Both the position numbers and the translations under genes were made by a program. Under the pieces are notes generated by a model, which was given only the letters and a program-made list of their open reading frames with translations, made no database searches and had not been told where the DNA came from. Below, in pieces: positions 8,425 to 15,531 of a stretch of DNA of 32,936 bases; position 1 is the first letter of the stretch; each line of letters begins with the position of its first letter. Source of the stretch: JAYOFM01 sp038117225 (lineage in GTDB: Bacteria > Pseudomonadota > Alphaproteobacteria > Rhodospirillales > Casp-alpha2); NCBI GenBank assembly GCA_038117225.1, contig JAYOFM010000025.1, positions 1 through 32,936 on the forward strand. Reading direction: 5' to 3'.

Positions 8425-9171
8425 GTGTGGCGGTCCGGTTCCATCACGCGGCTGCTCACGGCGATCACCGTTGCTAGCGCCGCCGCATTTCCTTGGCCGG
8501 CGCTCGCGCGGGATCAAGTCGATCTGGAACTCATCCTCATGGCGGACGCATCGGGCAGCGTCGACGATGAAGAATTCACCCTGCAACGCCGAGGTTACGC
8601 CCAGGCCCTGCGAGATCCTCGCGTTATCGATGCCATCCGCAATGGTCGATTGGGGCGTATCGCACTGAGCTATGTGGAATGGAGTGGTCCCGACCTGCAG
8701 GACGTCATCGTTCCTTGGACGACCATCGCCACCGCCGCCGACATCGCCATCGTGGCGCATCGGTTGGAAAACGTGGAACGCATGCTCTACGGCGGCGGCA
8801 CGGCCATCGGCCATGCGCTGATCTATGCCGCCAATTCCGTGACCGAAAATACCTATGACGGCCGTCGGCTCGTCATCGATCTATCCGGCGACGATGCCAA
8901 CAAAGACGGATTGGCAGCCTCAATGGGTCGCGACTATGCGGTCGGACGCGGCATCACGGTCAACGGCCTGGCGATCCTGGAATGGTCGCCGGGGCTCGAT
9001 TCCTATTTCCACGACAATGTTGTCGGCGGCCCCGGCGCCTTTGTCGTCCGCGCGCGCAACTTTAAGGATTTCGCGGTCGCCATCCGCCGCAAACTGATTC
9101 GCGAAATCGCGGATCACGGCGGGGCTCGTCCACAGGGGCGTGGTCAGGGTCGCGTGGTATCGCTGAAGTAG
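8425..9171 (+). CDS. Secreted DUF1194 (VWA-fold) protein
   Basis: This 248-residue protein has a signal peptide (basic MWRSGSITR, hydrophobic core, probable cleavage after PALA at residue 28), so it is exported to the periplasm. The mature part begins with beta strand 'VDLELILMADASGSVDDEEF', which holds an intact MIDAS motif DASGS at 41-45, and continues through 'LSYVEWSG' and 'GGGTAIGHAL' as in DUF1194 proteins. Such domains usually bind a metal ion and a protein partner; no specific role is known. The start is a GTG, eleven bases after DUF6111. The 3' end overlaps the convergent HAD-like gene by 28 bases. Confidence 0.9.
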   Translation: MWRSGSITRLLTAITVASAAAFPWPALARDQVDLELILMADASGSVDDEEFTLQRRGYAQALRDPRVIDAIRNGRLGRIALSYVEWSGPDLQDVIVPWTTIATAADIAIVAHRLENVERMLYGGGTAIGHALIYAANSVTENTYDGRRLVIDLSGDDANKDGLAASMGRDYAVGRGITVNGLAILEWSPGLDSYFHDNVVGGPGAFVVRARNFKDFAVAIRRKLIREIADHGGARPQGRGQGRVVSLK

Positions 9172-9860
9172 TCCGCCGCCCACAGAAATAGGCCAAGACC
9201 GGCATTACCCGCTCTCCGCCGCTCACTCTCCCAACTGCCAACCAGAAACGCCGCCGCTGGCGCCAGACCGAATTGACGAAGAAATGGCTCGATCATGCCG
9301 TCCGTTGTCTCCTCGCCAACCACGCCGGACACGCGAACGTCATCGACCACGCGACCGGCCTCTGCATCGATCTGATCGACCCGGGCGCGTCCGCGCCTTG
9401 AATCCGAATCGTCGGCGACGACACACACCAGGCATTCGCGTAGGCGCGCGAGCTTATCGACGACGCCACGCAACGGCCGGACCCGGCCGTATCTGTCGGC
9501 TTCCACGCGGCCTTCGCGACCTCGTACCAGGGTGCCGGCGAAACCGAAGATAACCGCCTGCAAATTGACCCCGCGTTCAAGGATGACCAAAACGTAGGGA
9601 TAATAGGATAAGCCGAGTTTGCGGGCTCGACCGACGCGCCGCCGCACCACTTCCAGCGGCGCCGTTCGCCAGGCGCGACGACGCGAGCGACGCCAGCAAT
9701 GGTCGGACCAGGAGCGCCGACCTTCGATCGGGGGTCCCTGATTATGACCGAGCCACGGGGATGGCGGCGCGGCGGTGGACGGAACGGCGGCGGTCTCCCG
9801 TCCGGCATCGCGAACCCGCTTGTACCAATCCGATCGCGTGCGACGCGGTTTGTGAAGCAT
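9144..9860 (-). CDS. HAD-like protein with all catalytic residues replaced, LGHNQGPP N-terminus
   Basis: A 238-residue protein. The N-terminal part carries LGHNQGPP (37-44), a short motif frequent in alphaproteobacteria, then an Arg/Trp-rich helical region ('WSDHCWRRS', 'LGLSYYPYVLVILERG', about 51-97). From about residue 101 the sequence follows a small HAD phosphatase fold: 'VIFGFAGTL' sits at motif I but lacks both Asp of DxDxT, and 'FLVGSWESERRRAGNAGLGLFLWAADYF' sits at motif IV with the acidic pair changed to Ser and Glu. No motif III Lys is obvious. It is therefore probably a non-catalytic HAD scaffold. AAGGG lies about eleven bases before the ATG. The 3' end overlaps the convergent DUF1194 gene by 28 bases. 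Confidence 0.65.
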   Translation of the reverse strand: MLHKPRRTRSDWYKRVRDAGRETAAVPSTAAPPSPWLGHNQGPPIEGRRSWSDHCWRRSRRRAWRTAPLEVVRRRVGRARKLGLSYYPYVLVILERGVNLQAVIFGFAGTLVRGREGRVEADRYGRVRPLRGVVDKLARLRECLVCVVADDSDSRRGRARVDQIDAEAGRVVDDVRVSGVVGEETTDGMIEPFLRQFGLAPAAAFLVGSWESERRRAGNAGLGLFLWAADYFSDTTRP

Positions 9861-9866
9861 GGGTCT

Positions 9867-9992
9867 CTACCCTTTCGATCGCGGGCCGGCGGACAGTGTC
9901 GCGCCGATGGCCGCCGCGGCAACCAGAACGACGGTGCCCAAGGGCTCGGCCGGGCCGCTAAGGACGTTGGACGGTGACAGCGCCAGGGTCAT
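9867..9992 (-). CDS. Possible small single-pass membrane peptide (41 residues)
   Basis: An open frame from ATG at 9992 to TAG at 9867-9869 fills the gap between the SDR stop (9997) and the HAD-like gene. The predicted peptide has a polar N-terminus (MTLALSPSNVLSGPAEPLG), one hydrophobic segment (TVVLVAAAAIGATLSAG, about 20-36) and a basic end (PRSKG). It starts four bases after the SDR stop, and its stop codon lies just inside the ribosome binding site region of the next gene, an arrangement that fits translational coupling. There is no Shine-Dalgarno sequence of its own. It may be a chance frame in GC-rich DNA. Confidence 0.3.
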   Translation of the reverse strand: MTLALSPSNVLSGPAEPLGTVVLVAAAAIGATLSAGPRSKG

Positions 9993-9996
9993 TATG

Positions 9997-10767
9997 TCAG
10001 GGCGCCGCGCCGTGGCCGCCGTCGACGGTGACCACCGTTCCGCTGATATATCCGGCGCGGTCGGAGGCCAGGAAGGCGACGGTGTCCGCCACCTCCTGGA
10101 CGCGGCCGGGCCGGCCGCCGGGCAGGTTCGCCGTCAGTTCCGGCCAGCGTTCCGCGTCACCAAACTGGGTTTGGGCGCGATCGCGCATCATGGTTTCCAT
10201 GCGTTCCGTGTGCACCGCGCCGGGGCTGACCGCAAGCACCCGCACCCCGTCATGCAGACTGGCGCCACCGAGCGCGCGGGAAAACGCATCGAGCCCGGCG
10301 TTGGCGGTGGAACCGGCGATATAGCCGGCATTCATCTTCTGGCCAGCGAGTCCCGTGACGTTGATGATAACGCCCGAACCGCGCGCCACCATCGCCGCAT
10401 AGAAGGCACGGGTCATGTTGATGTACCCGAACATCTTCAATTCCCACGAATCGCGCCAGCGGGCGTCGTCCATGGCGGCGAGATCGCCAGCCGGGATGGC
10501 ACCGGCGTTATTGATCAAAATGTCCGGTGTCCCAACGGCGCTCAGCAGTCTGTCGACGGTCGCACCGAGCGCCACGTCCAGGGCGTGCAGGATAACCCGA
10601 TTGTCGCCGCCGCCCAGTTCCGTCGCCGCGGCGCGCAGATTACCCAGGCTGCGGGACACCATATGCACGTGACACCCCTCGGCCAATAGGGTTCCGGCGA
10701 TGGCCTTTCCGATTCCCTTCGAAGCCCCGGTCACCAGCGCCGTTCTGCCGTCGAGTCCGAGATCCAT
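9997..10767 (-). CDS. Short-chain dehydrogenase/reductase with altered active site
   Basis: The protein is 256 residues if it starts at the ATG at 10767, which has GGAG seven bases upstream (plus-strand CTCC at 10775-10778); an upstream in-frame start at 10794 lacks this. The Rossmann core is complete: TGASKGIG (13-20), NNAG (86-89) and C-terminal 'YISGTVVTVDGGHG'. The catalytic tetrad is unusual: the active Tyr is Y149 in YIAGS, so the Lys expected four residues later is Ser153, and the usual catalytic Ser in the 'NISS' strand is Gly139 (NVTG). Nucleotide binding is probably retained, but normal SDR chemistry is in doubt. It is divergent from the TauE exporter across 92 bases. Confidence 0.9.
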   Translation of the reverse strand: MDLGLDGRTALVTGASKGIGKAIAGTLLAEGCHVHMVSRSLGNLRAAATELGGGDNRVILHALDVALGATVDRLLSAVGTPDILINNAGAIPAGDLAAMDDARWRDSWELKMFGYINMTRAFYAAMVARGSGVIINVTGLAGQKMNAGYIAGSTANAGLDAFSRALGGASLHDGVRVLAVSPGAVHTERMETMMRDRAQTQFGDAERWPELTANLPGGRPGRVQEVADTVAFLASDRAGYISGTVVTVDGGHGAAP

Positions 10768-10859
10768 GACGCGTCTCCGTAAATGCGGGTCCAATGAGCA
10801 TGATACTTTCCATCGCCCTCGCCATCATGGAAAATCGCCACCCTCGGAGGAGAAATTTC

Positions 10860-11633
10860 ATGGACTCGGTGATGGACCTGTTGATCGGCGGCACGGTGCT
10901 CGACACCTCGGGCTTCGCGTTGCTGGCCGGGGTGTCGTTTCTCGGCAGTTTCATCGCCGGCGCGCTTGGCCTCGGCGGCGGTACGCTGGTGTTGGCGACC
11001 ATGGCCATGGTGTTGCCGCCGGTTGTTCTGATCCCGGTGCATGGCGTCGTCCAATTGGGCTCGAACCTGGGCCGCGCGGTGTTGCTGGCGCGTCAGGTGA
11101 TGACCCATATCTTGCCGGCCTTCATGATTGGCACCATCATCGGCGCCGGCGTCGGCGGCCAGTTGGTGGTCACCCTGCCAACGCCGTTACTGCGCGCCGT
11201 GCTGGCCCTGTTCATTCTCTATGCCGTATGGGCACCGAAAATTCAGGCCAGCAATCCGGGCAAGCGGACGTTCTTTAGCGTCGGCCTGGGCGGTGCCTTC
11301 GTCACCATGTTCGTCGGTGCGACAGGCCCTCTGGTTGCCCCCTTCGCCGCCGCCGCCTCCGACGAACGTCAGCGGGTCGTCGCCACCCACGCCGCGTTGA
11401 TGGTCATTCAGCATGGCCTCAAGATCATCACCTTCGGCATTCTTGGATTCGCCTTCGGCCCGTACGTGCCGCTGTTGGCCACGTTGCTGGCATTCGGCTT
11501 CGCCGGCACCTGGGTTGGCGGCAAGGTGCTGGACAGGCTTCCCGAACGGATCTTTCGCATCGGCCTCAAGGCCATCGTCACGCTGATGGCCCTGCGCTTG
11601 CTGTACGATGCCGCGCGGGCGACGTTCGGCTGA
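10860..11633 (+). CDS. TauE/SafE family (sulfite/anion) membrane exporter
   Basis: This is a 257-residue protein. The start is set at 10860 because a perfect GGAGGAG (10846-10852) lies seven bases upstream; an in-frame ATG at 10794 has no such site. The sequence is mostly hydrophobic with about seven or eight helices and carries the family's N-terminal repeat signature 'FIAGALGLGGGTL' and the second-half counterpart 'FVTMFVGATGPLVAPF'. TauE/SafE proteins move sulfite, sulfoacetate or related organic anions across the inner membrane. The substrate cannot be read from sequence. The CCA-adding enzyme starts eleven bases after its stop, so the two are probably co-transcribed. Confidence 0.9.
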   Translation: MDSVMDLLIGGTVLDTSGFALLAGVSFLGSFIAGALGLGGGTLVLATMAMVLPPVVLIPVHGVVQLGSNLGRAVLLARQVMTHILPAFMIGTIIGAGVGGQLVVTLPTPLLRAVLALFILYAVWAPKIQASNPGKRTFFSVGLGGAFVTMFVGATGPLVAPFAAAASDERQRVVATHAALMVIQHGLKIITFGILGFAFGPYVPLLATLLAFGFAGTWVGGKVLDRLPERIFRIGLKAIVTLMALRLLYDAARATFG

Positions 11634-11644
11634 AGGGTCGCGTC

Positions 11645-12934
11645 ATGGTATCGCTCTGGGCCACCTTGGAACCGGTCGGCAAGATCGAACCGCAGCCTTG
11701 GCTGCAGGCGCCGCAAACGCGCGCCGTCATGACAGCCTTGTCCGCCGGCGGCACGGCGCCGCGCTTCGTCGGCGGCTGCGTGCGGGACGCGCTCGCCAAG
11801 CGACCGATCAAGGACATCGACATCGCGACACCGGATGACCCAGAAACGGTGATCGCACTGCTGCGCGCCGCCGGACTGGAGGCTATTCCCACCGGCATCG
11901 ATCACGGCACGGTGACCGCCGTCGCCGACGGCGAACGCTTCGAGATCACAACACTGCGCCGCGACATGGAAACCGATGGCCGCCACGCCCGGGTGCAATA
12001 CACCGACGACTGGTCGGAGGACGCGCTGCGCCGGGACCTCACCATCAACGCCATGTCAGCCAATGCCGACGGCGACGTTTACGATTATTTTGACGGTATC
12101 GCAGATCTCGCCCACGGCCGAATCCGCTTCGTCGGCCGCGCTTTCGAACGGGTCGAGGAAGATTACCTGCGCATTCTTCGCTATTTCCGTTTCTATGCCC
12201 ATTACGGCCGCCCGCCGCTGGACCGGGACGCCGTCGCCGCCTGTCGCAGGCATGCGGAACGGCTGCATGATCTTTCGGGCGAGCGGGTGCGCGACGAGTT
12301 TCTAAAAATTCTCGCCGCTCGTGACCCTGCCGATGTGGTGCTGTTGATGCGCGCCAACGGCATCCTCGAACATGTGCTGGCAGAAGCCGGAGACGCCAGC
12401 CGTCTGCGCATGACCGCGTGGCTAGACAGCCGCGCGTTGGCCATCGACGGCGTGACGCCAGACCCGGTACGCCGCCTCGCCGCCCTGTTGCGCCCCGATT
12501 TGGAATCCGCCCATGTGGCGGCGGCCGCATCGCGTCTACGATTGTCGAACTGGGAAACCGATCGTTTGATCGCGATGACCGAACCGATCGATGGGCTGGA
12601 CGCCGAAACCGATACGCAAGACCGGCGTCGCATTTTGCACCGGTTCGGCGCCGAACAAGCCCGTGACGCGGTCCTGCTCGCCTGGGCCAACGAATTGACC
12701 ATCCAGCCGAAACTGCCTGCGGCTCGCACCGAGGCCTGGCGAACCTGGCTGGAGGAATGTGCTGATTGGCGAGGACCGGTGTTTCCGTTAAAGGGACGGG
12801 ACGTGCTCGATCTTGGTGTCCCCGCCGGGCGGCGTGTCGGCGAACTCCTCAGAACCGTCGAGGCATGGTGGGAGGCCGGCGATTTTCAGGCCTCGCGCGA
12901 CGATTGCCTGGCCCATCTACGCGACCTTATATAG
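11645..12934 (+). CDS. cca: CCA tRNA nucleotidyltransferase
   Basis: A 429-residue class II nucleotidyltransferase that adds or repairs the 3' CCA of tRNAs. The head domain has RFVGGCVRD (40-48) and the metal-binding DID (57-59), followed by 'TGIDHGTVTAV' and 'RRDLTINAM', the usual NTP-selecting and flexible motifs. The region 'EDYLRILRYFRFYAHYG' is the conserved RNA-binding entry of poly(A) polymerase/CCA enzymes, and the C-terminal helical half is of the alphaproteobacterial length. AAGGG lies seven bases before the ATG. It is downstream of a TauE exporter here, whereas the DUF1285-Nudix-DUF6111 genes that often sit directly before cca are 3.2 kb away, separated by the DUF1194, HAD-like, SDR and TauE genes. 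Confidence 0.96.
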   Translation: MVSLWATLEPVGKIEPQPWLQAPQTRAVMTALSAGGTAPRFVGGCVRDALAKRPIKDIDIATPDDPETVIALLRAAGLEAIPTGIDHGTVTAVADGERFEITTLRRDMETDGRHARVQYTDDWSEDALRRDLTINAMSANADGDVYDYFDGIADLAHGRIRFVGRAFERVEEDYLRILRYFRFYAHYGRPPLDRDAVAACRRHAERLHDLSGERVRDEFLKILAARDPADVVLLMRANGILEHVLAEAGDASRLRMTAWLDSRALAIDGVTPDPVRRLAALLRPDLESAHVAAAASRLRLSNWETDRLIAMTEPIDGLDAETDTQDRRRILHRFGAEQARDAVLLAWANELTIQPKLPAARTEAWRTWLEECADWRGPVFPLKGRDVLDLGVPAGRRVGELLRTVEAWWEAGDFQASRDDCLAHLRDLI

Positions 12935-12962
12935 TCATCATCACGTCTAACGGGGGATTGGC

Positions 12963-13601
12963 ATGACGACACTGCGCATCGGTTTTGTCGGCGACAGTCT
13001 GGTGCTGGGAACCAATGACGACCGGTTCCAGGGCTGGCCCGGCCGCGTCTGCCAGCGCGAGGTTGCGGCCGGCCATGACGTCACCGTGTATAATCTCGGC
13101 ATCCGCGCGCAGACCTCCGTCCAGGTGGCCGCCCGCTGGCGCGCGGAATGCGCCGAACGTCTGTTGGACATTCATCCAACGGCGCTGGTGTTTTCCTTCG
13201 GCATCAACGATATCGCCGACGAGAACGACGCGCGGCGGGTTTCATTCGAGGAGTCCGTGACGACGGCACGCACGATGATGACCGAAGCCATCGGCTGGCA
13301 GCCGACACTCTGGGTGGGACCGACGCCGGTCAACGATGCCGACCAGCCATTCCGCTCAGCGCCGACGGTGGCCTATCAGTTTTCTTCAGCCCGCGCGGCG
13401 GAACTCTCCGACGCCTTCGCCGACGTGGCCCGCGACTTGAACATTCCCTACCTGGATCTGTTCACGCCGCTTGCCGCCAACGATGCCTGGCTGAAAAGTT
13501 TTCGTGCCGGCGATGGCGTACATCCAACCGCACCGGGTTATGCCATAATCGCCGAGCGGGTAGCCGGTTGGGACGCCTGGCGCGCCTGGTTCGACGGCTA
13601 G
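12963..13601 (+). CDS. SGNH/GDSL hydrolase family protein
   Basis: A 212-residue cytoplasmic-looking esterase/lipase-type protein without a signal peptide. All four SGNH blocks are visible: GDSLVLG with nucleophile Ser12, the block II Gly in NLGIRAQT (Gly46), block III SFGINDI with Asn82, and block V DGVHPT with Asp184 and His187. The family hydrolyses esters or thioesters by a Ser-His-Asp mechanism; TesA-like thioesterase, arylesterase or acetyl esterase are all possible. GGGGGA precedes the ATG by about six bases. It starts 28 bases after cca and is likely part of the same plus-strand run. Confidence 0.93.
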   Translation: MTTLRIGFVGDSLVLGTNDDRFQGWPGRVCQREVAAGHDVTVYNLGIRAQTSVQVAARWRAECAERLLDIHPTALVFSFGINDIADENDARRVSFEESVTTARTMMTEAIGWQPTLWVGPTPVNDADQPFRSAPTVAYQFSSARAAELSDAFADVARDLNIPYLDLFTPLAANDAWLKSFRAGDGVHPTAPGYAIIAERVAGWDAWRAWFDG

Positions 13602-13690
13602 AACATGGCCCCATCCGCCAGCTCCGGCTTTTCGATGCGCCTCACCTCGCCTACTCTCGAATATTCACCTCGCACCAAATGGAGCCCACC

Positions 13691-13948
13691 ATGTCCGATG
13701 ATCTGAATAGCACCGAACCGAATGTCGTCCAGAAAGAGCCCTATGCCGTCGAGGTGGAAGCCGGGCGGACCTACGTGTGGTGCGCCTGCGGACACTCGCA
13801 GAATCAGCCTTTTTGCGACGGTTCACATCGGGCCACCTCGTTCCTGCCCCTCGTCTATCACGCGGAGAAGTCCGGCACGGTAAATTTCTGCGGCTGCAAA
13901 AAATCCGGCAATCAACCGCTCTGTGACGGCACCCATAATAGCTTGTAG
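13691..13948 (+). CDS. Tandem CDGSH iron-sulfur protein
   Basis: An 85-residue protein with two complete CDGSH motifs, CACGHSQNQPFCDGSH (about 38-53) and CGCKKSGNQPLCDGTH (about 67-82). Each has three Cys and one His that bind a [2Fe-2S] cluster. Two motifs in one chain resemble the CISD3 type, which binds two clusters as a monomer. The likely role is redox or cluster-transfer work in the cytoplasm; the partner is unknown. The ATG at 13691 is preferred over the in-frame ATG at 13679 because GGAG at 13681-13684 is six bases before it. It lies between an SGNH hydrolase and a ketopantoate-reductase-like gene. Confidence 0.95.
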   Translation: MSDDLNSTEPNVVQKEPYAVEVEAGRTYVWCACGHSQNQPFCDGSHRATSFLPLVYHAEKSGTVNFCGCKKSGNQPLCDGTHNSL

Positions 13949-13974
13949 GGTCGTCGGCTGACGGAACGGTCGTC

Positions 13975-14898
13975 ATGAAGGTCGCGGTGATCGGCGCCGG
14001 CGCCATGGGCTCGATCTACGCCGGTCTGCTGGCCGATGCCGGCCACGAGGTCTGGGCGGTTGATCTGTGGCAAGCCCACATCGATGCCATCCGCGCCGAT
14101 GGGTTGCGGATCGAAGGCGCCAGCGGTGATCGTGTCGTTACCTCGGTCCGGGCGACGACGGACATCACCGATGCCGGGCGGTGCGACCTCTTTATCCTCG
14201 CCACCAAGGCTTCCGGCGTCGGGCCGGCGGCGCGAGCCATCGCCCCGTTCGCTGATGCCGGATCTCTGGTGCTGACGATCCAGAACGGCCTCGGCGCCGG
14301 CGATCGCATTGCCGCCCATATGCCCATCGACAATGTGCTGCTTGGCGTGGCGGACGGGTTTGGCGCTTCCATGAAGGGGCCGGGCCACGCCCATCACAAC
14401 GCCATGAACCTGATCCGCATCGGCGAGATGAATGGCGGATTGACGGAACGCCTGGAAGAGCTGGCCGCGTTGTGGCGCGGCGCCGGGTTCAATGTGCAGG
14501 CGTTCAGCGATATCGACCAGCTGATCTGGGAAAAGTTCATCTGTAACGTGACCTTCAGCGGCCCGTGTACGGTGTTCCAGCGTTCGGCCGGCGAGGTCAT
14601 GGACAACCCGGTGTCCTGGTCGATCGCCCTCGGCTGCATGCGCGAGGCTTACGCCGCCGGCCAGGCACAAAAGATCCATTTTTCCTTCGATGACGCGGAA
14701 GCCTATGTCACCGCGTTCGGCGCCAAAATGCGCGCCGCCCGCCCATCCATGCTGCAGGACCATGAAGCCGGGCGCCTTTCGGAAATCGATGCCATCAACG
14801 GCATGGTTCCCGTGTTGGGCGCCCGCCACGGCATTCCAACACCGTACAACGATTTGATCGCCACGACGATCAGGACGCGTGAAGCCGCGTTTTCGTAA
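13975..14898 (+). CDS. 2-dehydropantoate 2-reductase (ApbA/PanE) family protein
   Basis: The protein has 307 residues, normal for the family. The NADPH-binding GAGAMG is at 7-12, the conserved 'IQNGLG' at 102-107, the catalytic Lys is probably K187 in 'WEKFICN', and the C-terminal signature 'RPSMLQDHEAGRLSEIDAING' (256-276) contains the Ser, Asp and Glu of the active site. The family reduces 2-dehydropantoate to pantoate for CoA synthesis, but many bacteria carry paralogues acting on other 2-keto acids, so the substrate is not certain. It follows the CDGSH gene by 26 bases and converges on the Lrp gene with a 15-base gap and no obvious terminator. Confidence 0.88.
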   Translation: MKVAVIGAGAMGSIYAGLLADAGHEVWAVDLWQAHIDAIRADGLRIEGASGDRVVTSVRATTDITDAGRCDLFILATKASGVGPAARAIAPFADAGSLVLTIQNGLGAGDRIAAHMPIDNVLLGVADGFGASMKGPGHAHHNAMNLIRIGEMNGGLTERLEELAALWRGAGFNVQAFSDIDQLIWEKFICNVTFSGPCTVFQRSAGEVMDNPVSWSIALGCMREAYAAGQAQKIHFSFDDAEAYVTAFGAKMRAARPSMLQDHEAGRLSEIDAINGMVPVLGARHGIPTPYNDLIATTIRTREAAFS

Positions 14899-14913
14899 TG
14901 TCATCGCCGGCCA

Positions 14914-15384
14914 TCAAGAGTTCGACGAGGCTTCCACAGGCATGCTGAGCGTAACCTTGACGTCATCCATGACCACGTTGGTTTGAAAACGCTGAACGTG
15001 TGAATTGCGGAAGAAGAAGCGGCGGGTGAATTCCTCGTAATCCTTCATGTCTCGCGCCGTCAAAATGATAATGAAATCAGCGTCACCCGTAACGTAATAG
15101 CACTGCATGACTTCCGGTGTGGACTGCATCCGAGTTTTAAACTGGTCGAGAATTTCCGGCCGCTCCCGTTCCAGTGTCACGGCGACGATCAATTTCAGCC
15201 GCCGTCCCACCGCATCGGACGACAAGACCGATAGATCCTGGGTGATAACGCCGTTGTCCCGCAGCTTCTTCAGGCGCTTCTGACAGGCTGTTGCCGACAG
15301 ACCGACACGGGCGCTCAACTGTTCCGCTGTCAGCCGGTTGTTCTGCTGCATCAGGTTCAACAGCTTGGCGTCGAATTCATCCAT
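14914..15384 (-). CDS. Lrp/AsnC family transcriptional regulator
   Basis: A 156-residue protein with an N-terminal winged helix-turn-helix (about 4-60: 'LLNLMQQNNRLTAEQLSARVGLSATACQKRLKKLRDNGVI', conserved positions) and a C-terminal RAM/AsnC ligand-binding domain (about 66-145, with 'VMQCYYVTGDADFIIILTARDM'). Such regulators sense amino acids and usually act on adjacent genes. It is transcribed away from the M20/DpaL/M24 operon across a 147-base AT-rich gap, which strongly suggests it controls that operon and itself. GGAGG lies twelve bases before the ATG, a slightly long spacing. Confidence 0.95.
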   Translation of the reverse strand: MDEFDAKLLNLMQQNNRLTAEQLSARVGLSATACQKRLKKLRDNGVITQDLSVLSSDAVGRRLKLIVAVTLERERPEILDQFKTRMQSTPEVMQCYYVTGDADFIIILTARDMKDYEEFTRRFFFRNSHVQRFQTNVVMDDVKVTLSMPVEASSNS

Positions 15385-15531
15385 AACGGCATCGATCCTC
15401 CATAATTCTTCAGAACCTATATTATGTACGTTTTTCGTATCGAATTATATAAAACAAGGTGAAAATAGTCCCATTTGTGGCGTTATATTACCGCCTCGCA
15501 ACATTCAATCGGCCCCGTTTGGAATTTTGTC
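15385..15531. promoter_or_regulatory. Divergent promoter/operator region between lrp-type regulator and M20 operon
   Basis: This gap is strikingly AT-rich (15415-15480) against GC-rich surroundings. It contains a dyad TTCG-TAT-CGAA at 15434-15444, a minus-strand TATAAT at 15444-15449 and plus-strand TATATA/TATAAA at 15446-15453. These could be the -10 boxes of both genes with the dyad as an Lrp-type site, but no good -35 boxes were found at standard spacing. The assignment rests on position, composition and the dyad only. Confidence 0.45.

Noticed and set aside
9859..10689. A 276-codon plus-strand frame opposite the SDR gene
   Set aside because: The minus strand carries TGASKGIG, NNAG and the other SDR landmarks; the plus frame shows none.
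13602..13690. Search for a terminator or promoter between the SGNH and CDGSH genes
   Set aside because: No hairpin with a T-run and no convincing promoter boxes were found.
14899..14913. Convergent gaps (also near 19142-19147, 21673-21695, 23945-23965, 30574-30591) as intrinsic terminators
   Set aside because: The gaps are short and none shows a GC hairpin followed by a T-run; termination may be Rho-dependent or inside genes.
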